In this document: in pieces, positions 1 through 7,323 of the stretch
Position numbering within the stretch: position 1 is the stretch's first letter
Layout of the letters: each line of letters begins with the position of its first letter
Source: Scandinavium lactucae
GTDB lineage: Bacteria > Pseudomonadota > Gammaproteobacteria > Enterobacterales > Enterobacteriaceae
Reading direction: 5' to 3'
Assembly: GCF_033843265.1 (NCBI RefSeq)
Contig: NZ_JAWXRD010000003.1
Location: 62,001 to 126,000 of the forward strand
Length of the DNA stretch: 64,000 nucleotides
The notes under the pieces: model-generated
What the model was told of the DNA's origin: nothing
Database searches by the model: none
The model's input: only the letters and a program-made list of their open reading frames with translations
Made by a program: the position numbers and the translations under genes

Positions 1-2
1 TG

Positions 3-80
3 CGAGCCCGTCCCCGCTACTTTATTCAACGTGTTGTTCGCCAGGAAAAACTGGCTGCAGAAGAGGAAAATCGTTCATGA
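3..80 (+). CDS. arnC: ArnC, undecaprenyl-phosphate 4-deoxy-4-formamido-L-arabinose transferase (C-terminal tail, partial)
   Basis: Only the last 25 codons lie inside the window; the gene starts to the left. The readable tail begins RARPRYFIQRVV and ends in an acidic stretch, as expected for the cytoplasmic C-terminus of the ArnC GT2 membrane transferase. ArnC loads formamido-arabinose onto undecaprenyl phosphate. Its TGA overlaps the arnA start codon (ATGA), so the two are translationally coupled. The assignment rests on this tail plus the position directly upstream of arnA, the normal arnBCADTEF order. Confidence 0.85.
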   Translation, partial: RARPRYFIQRVVRQEKLAAEEENRS

Positions 81-2059
81 AAGCTGTCGTATTCGCCTAT
101 CACGACATGGGTTGCACCGGTATTCAGGCCCTGCTTGACGCGGGATATGACATCAAGGCGATCTTTACGCATCCGGATAACGCCGGGGAGAATAACTTCT
201 TTGGCTCCGTCGCCCGTCTGGCTGCCGAGCAGGGAATTACCGTGTATGCCCCGGAAGACGTGAACCATCCGCTGTGGGTGGAGCGTATTCGTACGATGGC
301 ACCCGACGTCATTTTTTCCTTCTACTACCGCCATCTGCTGAGCGACGATATCGTCAGCCTCGCGCCACAGGGGGCGTTCAATCTGCACGGTTCCCTGCTG
401 CCACGCTATCGTGGTCGCGCCCCGCTGAACTGGGTGCTGGTTAACGGGGAAAAAGAGACCGGCGTGACCCTGCATAGGATGGTGAAACGCGCGGACGCGG
501 GCAACATTATGGGCCAGTTGAAGGTGCAGATTGACGATGCCGACGTGGCGCTGAGCCTGCACCGTAAAGTGTGCAGCGCCGCGCAAACGCTGCTGCGTGA
601 TGTACTGCCGCAGATTGCCACCGGCGACATAATTGAAACCGTTCAGGACGAAAGCCAGGCGACCTACGTTGGCCGCCGCACGCCGGAAGACGGGCGACTG
701 AACTGGGAACAGTCCGCCGCATCGCTGCACAACCTGGTGCGCGCGGTGTCTGATCCGTGGCCGGGCGCGTTCGGTTTCGTCGGCACCCACAAGTTCATCG
801 TCTGGAAATCCCGCGTGCGTCACGACATGACGGCGGCTAAGCCGGGCACCGTGCTGTCGGTGAACCCGCTGGTGGTGGCCTGCGGTAGCGGGGCGCTGGA
901 AATTCTGACCGGGCAAACCGACAAAGGCGTTTATATGCAGGGCGCACAGCTGGCGCTGGCGCTGGGTCTGGTGCCGAGCGCGCTGCTGTCGAGCAAACCG
1001 TTTGTGGCGGTGAAACGCCGCACGCGGGTGCTGATCCTCGGGGTCAACGGTTTCATCGGTAACCACCTGACCGAGCGTCTGCTGGCAGATGATAACTACG
1101 AAATTTACGGCCTGGATATCGGCTCAGATGCCATCAGCCGTTTCCTCGACTGCCCGCGCTTCCACTTTGTTGAAGGTGATATCAGCATTCACTCCGAGTG
1201 GATCGAATACCACATCAAAAAATGTGACGTGGTGCTGCCGCTGGTAGCGATCGCCACCCCCATCGAATACACCCGTAACCCGCTGCGGGTGTTCGAACTC
1301 GATTTCGAAGAGAACCTGAAGATAATCCGCGACTGTGTGAAGTACAACAAGCGCATCATCTTCCCGTCCACCTCGGAAGTGTACGGTATGTGTACCGACA
1401 ACAACTTCGATGAAGACGCCTCGAATCTGGTTGTTGGGCCTATCAACAAACAGCGCTGGATTTACTCGGTGTCTAAACAGCTGCTGGACCGTGTTATCTG
1501 GGCCTACGGCGACAAAGAAAATCTCAAATTCACCCTGTTCCGTCCGTTCAACTGGATGGGGCCTCGTCTGGATAACCTTAATGCCGCGCGGATCGGCAGT
1601 TCCCGCGCCATCACCCAGCTGATCCTCAACCTGGTCGAAGGTTCGCCGATTAAGCTTATCGAAGGCGGGAAGCAGAAGCGCTGTTTCACCGATATCAGCG
1701 ACGGGATCGAAGCGCTGTTCCGCATCATTGAGAACAAAGACGGGCGCTGCGACGGGCAGATCATTAATATCGGTAACCCGGATAATGAAGCGAGCATCAA
1801 AGAGCTGGCTGAAATGCTGCTCGACTGCTTCGAACGTCATCCTCTGCGTAACCAGTTCCCGCCGTTTGCGGGCTTCCGCGAAGTGGAAAGCAGCGATTAT
1901 TACGGCAAAGGGTATCAGGACGTTGAGCACCGTAAGCCGAGCATTCGTAACGCCAAACGTTGCCTCGACTGGCAGCCGACGGTGGAAATGCAACAAACGG
2001 TTGAGCAGACGCTGGACTTCTTCCTGCGCACCGTTGAGTTAACGGAACCGCAAAAATGA
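77..2059 (+). CDS. arnA: ArnA, bifunctional UDP-L-Ara4N formyltransferase / UDP-glucuronate decarboxylase
   Basis: 660 residues, the E. coli length. The N-terminal half (about 1-305) is a formyltransferase with Asn102, His104 (NLHGSLLP) and Asp140, which formylates UDP-L-Ara4N. The C-terminal half (about 315-660) is a short-chain dehydrogenase-type decarboxylase, with the nucleotide loop GVNGFIG, the STSEVYG Ser-Glu pair, a YSVSK catalytic motif and the late SIRNAKR arginine. It oxidatively decarboxylates UDP-glucuronate. Both activities are cytoplasmic and feed the lipid A 4-amino-4-deoxy-arabinose pathway. The start overlaps arnC by ATGA and the end overlaps arnD. No catalytic residue I could check is missing. 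Confidence 0.98.
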   Translation: MKAVVFAYHDMGCTGIQALLDAGYDIKAIFTHPDNAGENNFFGSVARLAAEQGITVYAPEDVNHPLWVERIRTMAPDVIFSFYYRHLLSDDIVSLAPQGAFNLHGSLLPRYRGRAPLNWVLVNGEKETGVTLHRMVKRADAGNIMGQLKVQIDDADVALSLHRKVCSAAQTLLRDVLPQIATGDIIETVQDESQATYVGRRTPEDGRLNWEQSAASLHNLVRAVSDPWPGAFGFVGTHKFIVWKSRVRHDMTAAKPGTVLSVNPLVVACGSGALEILTGQTDKGVYMQGAQLALALGLVPSALLSSKPFVAVKRRTRVLILGVNGFIGNHLTERLLADDNYEIYGLDIGSDAISRFLDCPRFHFVEGDISIHSEWIEYHIKKCDVVLPLVAIATPIEYTRNPLRVFELDFEENLKIIRDCVKYNKRIIFPSTSEVYGMCTDNNFDEDASNLVVGPINKQRWIYSVSKQLLDRVIWAYGDKENLKFTLFRPFNWMGPRLDNLNAARIGSSRAITQLILNLVEGSPIKLIEGGKQKRCFTDISDGIEALFRIIENKDGRCDGQIINIGNPDNEASIKELAEMLLDCFERHPLRNQFPPFAGFREVESSDYYGKGYQDVEHRKPSIRNAKRCLDWQPTVEMQQTVEQTLDFFLRTVELTEPQK

Positions 2060-2952
2060 TGCGAAAAGTTGGCTTACGCGTTGATGTGGATACCTTTCGC
2101 GGCACCCGCGAGGGCGTCCCCCGCCTGCTGGAGATCCTCCGGCGGCACGACATTCAGGCCAGCTTCTTCTTCAGCGTTGGGCCGGACAACATGGGACGCC
2201 ATCTCTGGCGTCTGTTAAAGCCAAAGTTCTTGTGGAAGATGCTGCGCTCGCGTGCGGCATCGCTGTACGGCTGGGATATCCTGCTGGCGGGCACCGCCTG
2301 GCCGGGGAAAATCATCGGAACCGCGAACGCGGAGGTGATCCGCGCCACCGCCAAAGAACATGAGGTCGGGCTGCATGCCTGGGATCATCATCGCTGGCAG
2401 ATGTGGAGCGGCGTCTGGGATCAGCCGCACCTGGAGCTGGAGATTGGCCGCGGCTTGCAGGCGCTGGAAGAGATTATCGGCACCCCCGTAACCTGTTCCG
2501 CCGTCGCGGGCTGGCGGGCCGATGGGCGCGTGGTCAGAGCCAAAGAGGGCTTTGAGTTTCTCTACAACAGCGATTGTCGCGGGACCCGGCCTTTCCTGCC
2601 GGTATTGGGCGAAGGGAAAACGGGCACCGTGCAAATCCCGGTCACGTTACCGACCTGGGATGAAGCCGTGGGCACCCGCGTTGCTGCCGAAGGCTATAAC
2701 GACTGGCTGTTGGAGCAAATCCATCACGACCCTGGCGTGCCGGTTTACACCATCCATGCTGAGGTAGAAGGCATTATTGGCGCGTCACAATTTGAAGACC
2801 TGATACGGCAGGCAGTCCAGGAGGGCATTTCCTTTTGCCCGTTGAGCCAGCTGTTGCCGGAGGATTTTCGTTCGCTACCCAAAGGGAATGTGGTGCGAGG
2901 TGAACTGGCGGGCCGGGAAGGCTGGCTGGGCCAAGAACAATTATTGGATTAA
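2056..2952 (+). CDS. arnD: ArnD, 4-deoxy-4-formamido-L-arabinose-phosphoundecaprenol deformylase
   Basis: 298 residues, close to the usual 296. It is a NodB/polysaccharide deacetylase-fold protein: the metal-binding Asp is in the N-terminal RVDVDTF segment, a His-rich HAWDHHRW motif follows near residue 110, and IPVTLPTWDE and YTIHAE segments lie toward the C-terminus. It removes the formyl group from Und-P-Ara4FN before transfer to lipid A. The start is one of two adjacent ATG codons (2056 or 2059); the first overlaps the arnA stop. The order arnA-arnD-arnT supports the call. Confidence 0.97.
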   Translation: MMRKVGLRVDVDTFRGTREGVPRLLEILRRHDIQASFFFSVGPDNMGRHLWRLLKPKFLWKMLRSRAASLYGWDILLAGTAWPGKIIGTANAEVIRATAKEHEVGLHAWDHHRWQMWSGVWDQPHLELEIGRGLQALEEIIGTPVTCSAVAGWRADGRVVRAKEGFEFLYNSDCRGTRPFLPVLGEGKTGTVQIPVTLPTWDEAVGTRVAAEGYNDWLLEQIHHDPGVPVYTIHAEVEGIIGASQFEDLIRQAVQEGISFCPLSQLLPEDFRSLPKGNVVRGELAGREGWLGQEQLLD

Positions 2953-2957
2953 GTGCT

Positions 2958-4616
2958 ATGAAATCCGTACGTTTAAGCGCATCGCTGCTGTTTTTATTCG
3001 TGCTGTATTATGTCCTGCCTCTGAATTTCCGTTTGTTGTGGCAGCCAGATGAGACCCGCTATGCGGAGATCAGCCGCGAAATGCTGGCGACGGGCGACTG
3101 GCTGGTGCCGCATTTCCTCGGCCTGCGTTACTTCGAAAAACCGATTGCCGGTTACTGGTTCAACAGTATCGGTCAATGGCTGTTTGGTCATTCCAACTTT
3201 GCGGTGCGCTTCGGGGTGGTCTTTTCCACCGCCTGTACCGCGCTGCTGGTGGCCTGGCTGGCCTGGAAACTGTGGCAGGATAAGCGCACGGTGATTCTGT
3301 CTACCGTCATCTTCCTGACCGCATTTTTGGTATATGGCATCGGGACTTACGCGGTGCTCGACCCGATGATTGCCCTGTGGCTGATGCTGGCGATGTGCAG
3401 CTTCTGGGGCGCAACCCAGTCGCCGACGCGCGCCGGAAAACTTGGCGGCTACGTACTGTTGGGCGTCGCCTGCGGGATGGGGGTGATGACCAAAGGCTTT
3501 CTCGCCCTGGCGGTGCCGGTTATCAGCGTGCTGCCGTGGGTGCTGGTGCAGAAGCGCTGGAAAGAGGTGCTGCTGTGGGGCTGGGTGGCGGTGGGGGTGT
3601 GTATCCTCACCGTGCTGCCGTGGGGTCTGGCGATTGCGCAGCGCGAACCCGATTTCTGGCGCTACTTCTTCTGGGTAGAACACGTCCAGCGTTTCGCGCA
3701 GAGTGATGCGCAGCATAAAGCGCCTTTCTGGTACTACATTCCGTTCCTGATTGCGGGCAGTTTACCGTGGCTGGCGCTGCTGCCGGGGGCGCTCAAAACC
3801 GGCTGGACAGTACGTGACCCGCAGCGCAGTGCGTTCTATCTGCTGGGCTGGGTGGTCATGCCGTTGCTGTTTTTTAGCATCGCCAAAGGCAAGCTGCCCA
3901 CCTACATCCTGCCGTGTTTTGCGCCGCTGGCAATCCTGATGGCGCGTTATGCGCTGGAGGCCGTCGATAAAGGGTCGAAGGCGCTGCGCTACAACGGGAT
4001 TACCAACATCGCTTTCGGCCTGATGGGGCTGGGGGCGGTGCTGGTGGTCTCCCCGTGGGGCCTGCTGTCGAAACCGGTGTGGAACAGCATCGAACTGTAT
4101 AAGTGTTTGCTGGCGGCGGTGGCGTTTGCTGCCTGGGCGCTGGTGGGCTGGCTGTCGATTCGCGATGGCGTGAAGCGTTGGGCACTGGCTGCCTGCTGTC
4201 CGTTGGGACTGGCGCTGCTGGTCGGCTTTGCGATCCCGGATAAAGTTATCGACAGCAAACAGCCGCAGTTCATCACTGATATCGTGAGTGAACAACTGGC
4301 CCCCAGCCGCTATGTGCTCACCAACAGCGTGGGCGTGGCGGCCGGGCTGGCGTGGGATCTTAAACGCAGCGACATCATGATGTTCGGCCAGCAGGGCGAA
4401 CTGAAATACGGGCTGGCTTACCCGGATGCGCAGGGCCGTTATATCAATCCTGATGAGTTCGACGGTTGGCTGGCGGCGCATCGTGCGCAAGGCCCGGTGT
4501 CGCTGGTGCTACAGTTGAACAAAGGACAAAAGCTCGAGGAGCTCGGTTTGCCGAAACCCGATAACCTGTATGTGATGAGCCGGATGGTGTTTGTGCAGTA
4601 TCTGCCGCAATGGTAA
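2958..4616 (+). CDS. arnT: ArnT, undecaprenyl phosphate-alpha-4-amino-4-deoxy-L-arabinose arabinosyl transferase
   Basis: 552 residues (family about 550), a polytopic inner-membrane GT83 (GT-C fold) enzyme. The first membrane helix (about 5-24) is followed by the periplasmic QPDETRYAEI motif with its acidic pair at residues 31-32 and then LRYFEKP, both hallmarks of the ArnT/PMT family. More than ten hydrophobic segments follow, with a C-terminal periplasmic domain. It moves L-Ara4N from undecaprenyl phosphate to lipid A phosphates, lowering affinity for polymyxin and cationic peptides. It starts 5 bases after arnD and its end overlaps arnE. Confidence 0.97.
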   Translation: MKSVRLSASLLFLFVLYYVLPLNFRLLWQPDETRYAEISREMLATGDWLVPHFLGLRYFEKPIAGYWFNSIGQWLFGHSNFAVRFGVVFSTACTALLVAWLAWKLWQDKRTVILSTVIFLTAFLVYGIGTYAVLDPMIALWLMLAMCSFWGATQSPTRAGKLGGYVLLGVACGMGVMTKGFLALAVPVISVLPWVLVQKRWKEVLLWGWVAVGVCILTVLPWGLAIAQREPDFWRYFFWVEHVQRFAQSDAQHKAPFWYYIPFLIAGSLPWLALLPGALKTGWTVRDPQRSAFYLLGWVVMPLLFFSIAKGKLPTYILPCFAPLAILMARYALEAVDKGSKALRYNGITNIAFGLMGLGAVLVVSPWGLLSKPVWNSIELYKCLLAAVAFAAWALVGWLSIRDGVKRWALAACCPLGLALLVGFAIPDKVIDSKQPQFITDIVSEQLAPSRYVLTNSVGVAAGLAWDLKRSDIMMFGQQGELKYGLAYPDAQGRYINPDEFDGWLAAHRAQGPVSLVLQLNKGQKLEELGLPKPDNLYVMSRMVFVQYLPQW

Positions 4617-4948
4617 CCACCTTCTCTCTGCTGCTGGCCAGCCTGCTGAGCTGTGTCGGTATGCTGTGCCAGAAACAGGCGACCCGCCCGGCGAAATCCG
4701 GACGGCGTGGGCCGCATCTCGTCCTATGGCTGGGCCTGGCGCTGTTGGCGCTGGGCTTCGGCATGGCGCTGTGGCTGGTGGTATTGCAGCGTTTACCCGT
4801 CGGGATTGCATACCCGATGCTGAGTCTGAATTTTGTGTGGGTGACGCTGGCGGCACGTTTCATCTGGCATGAGCCGGTATCGCAGCGTCACTGGCTGGGC
4901 GTCGGATTGATTATTCTGGGCATCGTCATCATGGGAGGCAGCCACTGA
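4610..4948 (+). CDS. arnE: ArnE, subunit of the Und-P-Ara4N flippase
   Basis: 112 residues with four hydrophobic segments, an EamA/SMR-like small transporter of the usual length (111). The GIAYPMLSLNFVWVTLAAR region is typical of ArnE. Together with ArnF it is thought to flip Und-P-L-Ara4N across the inner membrane for ArnT. The ATG overlaps the last codons of arnT, and the stop shares one base with the arnF start, so arnT-arnE-arnF are coupled. Confidence 0.93.
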   Translation: MVTTFSLLLASLLSCVGMLCQKQATRPAKSGRRGPHLVLWLGLALLALGFGMALWLVVLQRLPVGIAYPMLSLNFVWVTLAARFIWHEPVSQRHWLGVGLIILGIVIMGGSH

Positions 4949-5325
4949 TGGGCATTGTATGGGCGTTGCTCAGTGTGTTTCTGGTCAGCGGGGCGCAACT
5001 GCTGTTGCGTCAGGCGATGCTGACCCTGCCGGAGGTGAGCGATGTTGTCACCTTGCTGTGGCACCTCCTGCGGTTCGACGCGGGCACCGTGACGCTGCTG
5101 TTCGGGCTTTTGGGCTATCTGGCGTCGATGGTGTGCTGGTTCTTCGCCCTGCGGCGATTGCCGTTGGCTAAGGCCTACGCGCTGTTGAGTCTGAGCTATA
5201 TCGCGGTATGGGCCGCCGCGCTGGTGCTGCAACACGAAGTCTTTTCCTTGCAAGGGCTGGCGGGCGTACTGCTGGTGATGGCCGGGGTAATGACGATATT
5301 TTCGCCGCCACCACCTAACCGTTAA
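4948..5325 (+). CDS. arnF: ArnF, subunit of the Und-P-Ara4N flippase
   Basis: 125 residues (family 125-128), four hydrophobic segments. The SLSYIAVWAAALVLQHE segment parallels the LSLNFVWVTL segment of ArnE, as expected for the paralogous second flippase subunit. It is the last gene of the arn operon here. PmrD, which follows arnF in E. coli K-12, is not seen in the next kilobase on either strand. A hairpin directly follows the stop codon. Confidence 0.93.
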   Translation: MGIVWALLSVFLVSGAQLLLRQAMLTLPEVSDVVTLLWHLLRFDAGTVTLLFGLLGYLASMVCWFFALRRLPLAKAYALLSLSYIAVWAAALVLQHEVFSLQGLAGVLLVMAGVMTIFSPPPPNR

Positions 5326-5347
5326 AGGGGTTTGCGCCCCTGAACGG
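5319..5347 (+). terminator. Hairpin at the end of the arn operon
   Basis: CCGTT (5319-5323) pairs with AACGG (5343-5347), and AGGGG (5326-5330) with CCCCT (5337-5341), around a short loop. The stem overlaps the arnF stop codon. No T-run follows, so it may be a weak terminator or an mRNA 3'-end stabiliser rather than a classic rho-independent site. Confidence 0.45.
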
Positions 5348-5452
5348 GAAGGTATCAGGCGATACACAGATTATTCCACGTATCACGGTAGATAATATTT
5401 CCTTCTATGTATTGGAAGCGTTGGCATCAAACAATGGGTAATAATTGGTGAG

Positions 5453-5683
5453 CTATTTAATGTAACGAGAAAATATAAATATCATGAATATGAAGAAAGC
5501 GCCCACGGGCCAAATAGGGCCTTCAGGAAAAAAATGAACCAGAACGACTGCGAAGACAAGTGTAAGCAACGCGGGACCGTAGGGTAAAACGGAAGACGTA
5601 AACAGCCGCTTAAAAAACCTGTTGATTAGATTCATCATAGTTATCGAATCATCCGGGTGATGATATTCGCGATTTCCCAACAC
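5453..5683 (-). CDS. Putative small two-helix membrane protein
   Basis: Not recognised. The open frame reads from a GTG at 5683, but the adjacent ATG codons at 5638 and 5635 give a more natural 60-61 residue protein starting M(M)NLINRFFKRLF. It then has two hydrophobic stretches (roughly LPYGPALLTLVFAVVLVHFF and a C-terminal IWPVGAFFIFMIFIFS), a positive N-terminus and a short RYIK tail. This is the composition of a real small inner-membrane protein. No strong Shine-Dalgarno is visible before either start. It lies convergent to arnF in an AT-richer segment. No function can be assigned. Confidence 0.5.
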   Translation of the reverse strand: MLGNREYHHPDDSITMMNLINRFFKRLFTSSVLPYGPALLTLVFAVVLVHFFPEGPIWPVGAFFIFMIFIFSRYIK

Positions 5684-5781
5684 CTGTTACAGCATTTTCT
5701 AATTTTAATGCGAGAATTTTATTGGACTGCAAATGACGGATAACGTGTTGCCTGTAATACATAGCGGTTCCTTGCTAACGT

Positions 5782-6114
5782 TTATTCTCTCCATTCAAAA
5801 GTGTAAACCTTCTCCGCAGGCGTAAATGGATTGCCCTCGCAAAATGGTAAAGCGCCATGCTTCACCTTCGAAGCATCACGTTTCCTCTCAGCGTAAACCG
5901 AAGTCAGGGTATGTTTTACGAGCATCGCCGTAAGCTTTCTGCAACTGCAACAACGCCGTTCGATATTTTGCGAGGCGCTTTCAGGAATATAAAATGGGCT
6001 GTTTATTAAAAAAACCACAGGTTTAGAGTGGCCTTGCACCTGCACAAACGGGTGCCAGAATTGGCATTCTGACGCTAAAGACGATCCTTTTAACAGGATT
6101 GTAGTCTGCTTCAT
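5782..6114 (-). CDS. Hypothetical protein, 110 residues, doubtful
   Basis: An ATG-initiated frame of 110 codons that I do not recognise. The protein is mixed alpha/beta in composition, with a Cys-rich RRCCSCRK segment near the middle and an acidic C-terminal WRE. It has no signal peptide or membrane helix. There is no convincing ribosome-binding site before the ATG, and the region is AT-richer than the operons on each side. It could be a small accessory gene, a decayed remnant, or a chance frame. It is listed because nothing better explains these 330 bases. Confidence 0.3.
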   Translation of the reverse strand: MKQTTILLKGSSLASECQFWHPFVQVQGHSKPVVFLINSPFYIPESASQNIERRCCSCRKLTAMLVKHTLTSVYAERKRDASKVKHGALPFCEGNPFTPAEKVYTFEWRE

Positions 6115-6140
6115 CCAATGATTTGAAGGTATGTGATATC

Positions 6141-6239
6141 TTCACGGACTTGGTGACCCAGATAGTGGAACCGCAAGGTTCGCTGGTTCTTTAGGCCAGT
6201 ATGCCAACTCTGTCTGGGCCACCACCGTGAAGTTGGCAT
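6141..6239 (+). promoter_or_regulatory. Structured leader upstream of the 6279 gene
   Basis: GAACC-GCAA-GGTTC (6168-6181) forms a 5-bp stem with a GCAA tetraloop. Downstream, ATGCCAACT (6201-6209) is a perfect 9-bp inverted partner of AGTTGGCAT (6231-6239). A weaker outer pairing of CACGG...TGGTGACCCA (6143-6160) with TGGGCCACCACCGTG is also possible, so alternative folds can be drawn. The block lies 40-130 bases before the start codon of the plus-strand gene at 6279. It may be a regulatory 5' leader, a small RNA or a remnant of an inserted element. Confidence 0.4.
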
Positions 6240-6278
6240 TTCCGGTGTGGCATTAGCCGACTAAAGGAGATGTTGAAT

Positions 6279-6710
6279 ATGTCGAATGAATCTCAGCCCG
6301 AAGAGCTTTCCCTCTATCCCGAACTCGAAGAACACCCCGACTGTATTGCCATTGCCGAGCGCTGCGAACTGCTGGCGGCCATTTTAATGGATTCGACAGA
6401 TCAGTACGCTATGCAGCCCGTGCTGCGCTGCATGCAAACGTATCTGCTGGCGATGAAATCAGCCCTGGGCGAACTGTTATCCGATGTGCGGATTCTGCAA
6501 TTGACCGCGAAAGAACTTCCGGCTGAAACGACCAGCTGTTTCAATCCAGATTCCGAACTGCTGCTTGAGTATTGCGAGGCGGTGACCCACACGCTGATCT
6601 CGGTCGTACTCCCCAACGAACACAGAGTGAACCTGGTGGGGCTCTTGTACGATCTGTGTTATCTCCAGCGCAGCGATCTCACTGCGCCACGCTTTACCCT
6701 CGAAGCATAA
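6279..6710 (+). CDS. Hypothetical acidic helical protein, 143 residues
   Basis: Not recognised. The ATG at 6279 is chosen because GGAG (6266-6269) lies 9 bases upstream; the in-frame ATG at 6270 is too close to it. The product is soluble, strongly acidic at the N-terminus (EELSLYPELEEHPDC) and predicted mostly helical, with Cys residues at several positions and no signal peptide. Codon use resembles its GC-rich neighbours, unlike the two ORFs to its left. It is convergent with acpT. It could be a cytoplasmic accessory or regulatory protein; no pathway is implied by the sequence. Confidence 0.7.
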   Translation: MSNESQPEELSLYPELEEHPDCIAIAERCELLAAILMDSTDQYAMQPVLRCMQTYLLAMKSALGELLSDVRILQLTAKELPAETTSCFNPDSELLLEYCEAVTHTLISVVLPNEHRVNLVGLLYDLCYLQRSDLTAPRFTLEA

Positions 6711-6742
6711 CGTTTTCCCTCTCTCCACAGGGGAGAGGGAAA

Positions 6743-7321
6743 TTAAGCTAAACGCTCGATAACCTGCGGGACGACATCAAACGGGGTCGGAGTACACACC
6801 GCCAGACTCAGGCCATCGGTCTGGACGTCGCTCAAATGCAGATGCAGCGGCGCGGTGCTGTCATAACTGACAATCTGCCAGGCGCTGCCGCCACGCTGCT
6901 TCACCATCGCTTCTTTCCGCGTCCAGATCCGCCAGAACGCCGCCAGACGGTGCTCCTCGGCTGCACGTTCAATTTCACGATGTTCATTATGGGTGAAGGT
7001 TGCATTCGCCAGTTGAGGCCACTGCGGGCGCGGGCGAATCGCTTCGATATCGCATCCCACCGCACCTTCGTCGCTTAATAACAGGGCGATGCTATCCCCG
7101 CTGTGGCTCAGGTTAAACCACAGCGAATGGCTGTCGTCGAACGCCGGTTTTCCCTGCTCGCCATAGCGAATGTCCGGCAGGGGCGAGACGGCGTGACACA
7201 GCAGTGCCCGACCGGCAAGCCACGCGCTGCGACGCTTCCCGTCCGGCGCATGCTGTGCCAGCGCCGACGGGAGGGGCGTCAGACTGAGGGTCGAAATTTT
7301 CCCGAGGAACAGCCGATACAT
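6743..7321 (-). CDS. acpT: AcpT-type 4'-phosphopantetheinyl transferase
   Basis: 192 residues (E. coli AcpT 195). The Sfp-type core is visible: LWFNLSHSGDS, then VGCDIEAIRPR with the Mg-binding Asp-Glu, then FWRIWTRKEAMVK with Trp-x-x-Lys-Glu. It transfers phosphopantetheine from CoA to a conserved Ser of acyl carrier proteins. It is the last gene of the minus-strand APE operon, 2 bases after apeR, so the two APE carrier proteins are its likely substrates. In E. coli K-12 acpT survives at this locus without the APE cluster. The C-terminal part is less conserved. Confidence 0.93.
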   Translation of the reverse strand: MYRLFLGKISTLSLTPLPSALAQHAPDGKRRSAWLAGRALLCHAVSPLPDIRYGEQGKPAFDDSHSLWFNLSHSGDSIALLLSDEGAVGCDIEAIRPRPQWPQLANATFTHNEHREIERAAEEHRLAAFWRIWTRKEAMVKQRGGSAWQIVSYDSTAPLHLHLSDVQTDGLSLAVCTPTPFDVVPQVIERLA

Positions 7322-7323
7322 CG

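Noticed and set aside
26..1066. 346-codon antisense frame over arnA
   Set aside because: Arg/His/Gln-rich shadow of the arnA formyltransferase domain.
1124..1996. 290-codon open frame on the minus strand
   Set aside because: It lies wholly inside arnA, which has full family motifs; Arg- and Phe-rich antisense composition typical of GC-rich coding DNA.
6115..6278. Possible tRNA or insertion-sequence end
   Set aside because: GGTTC in a hairpin recalls a T-arm, but no acceptor, D or anticodon arms can be drawn; no transposase fragment or terminal repeats found.
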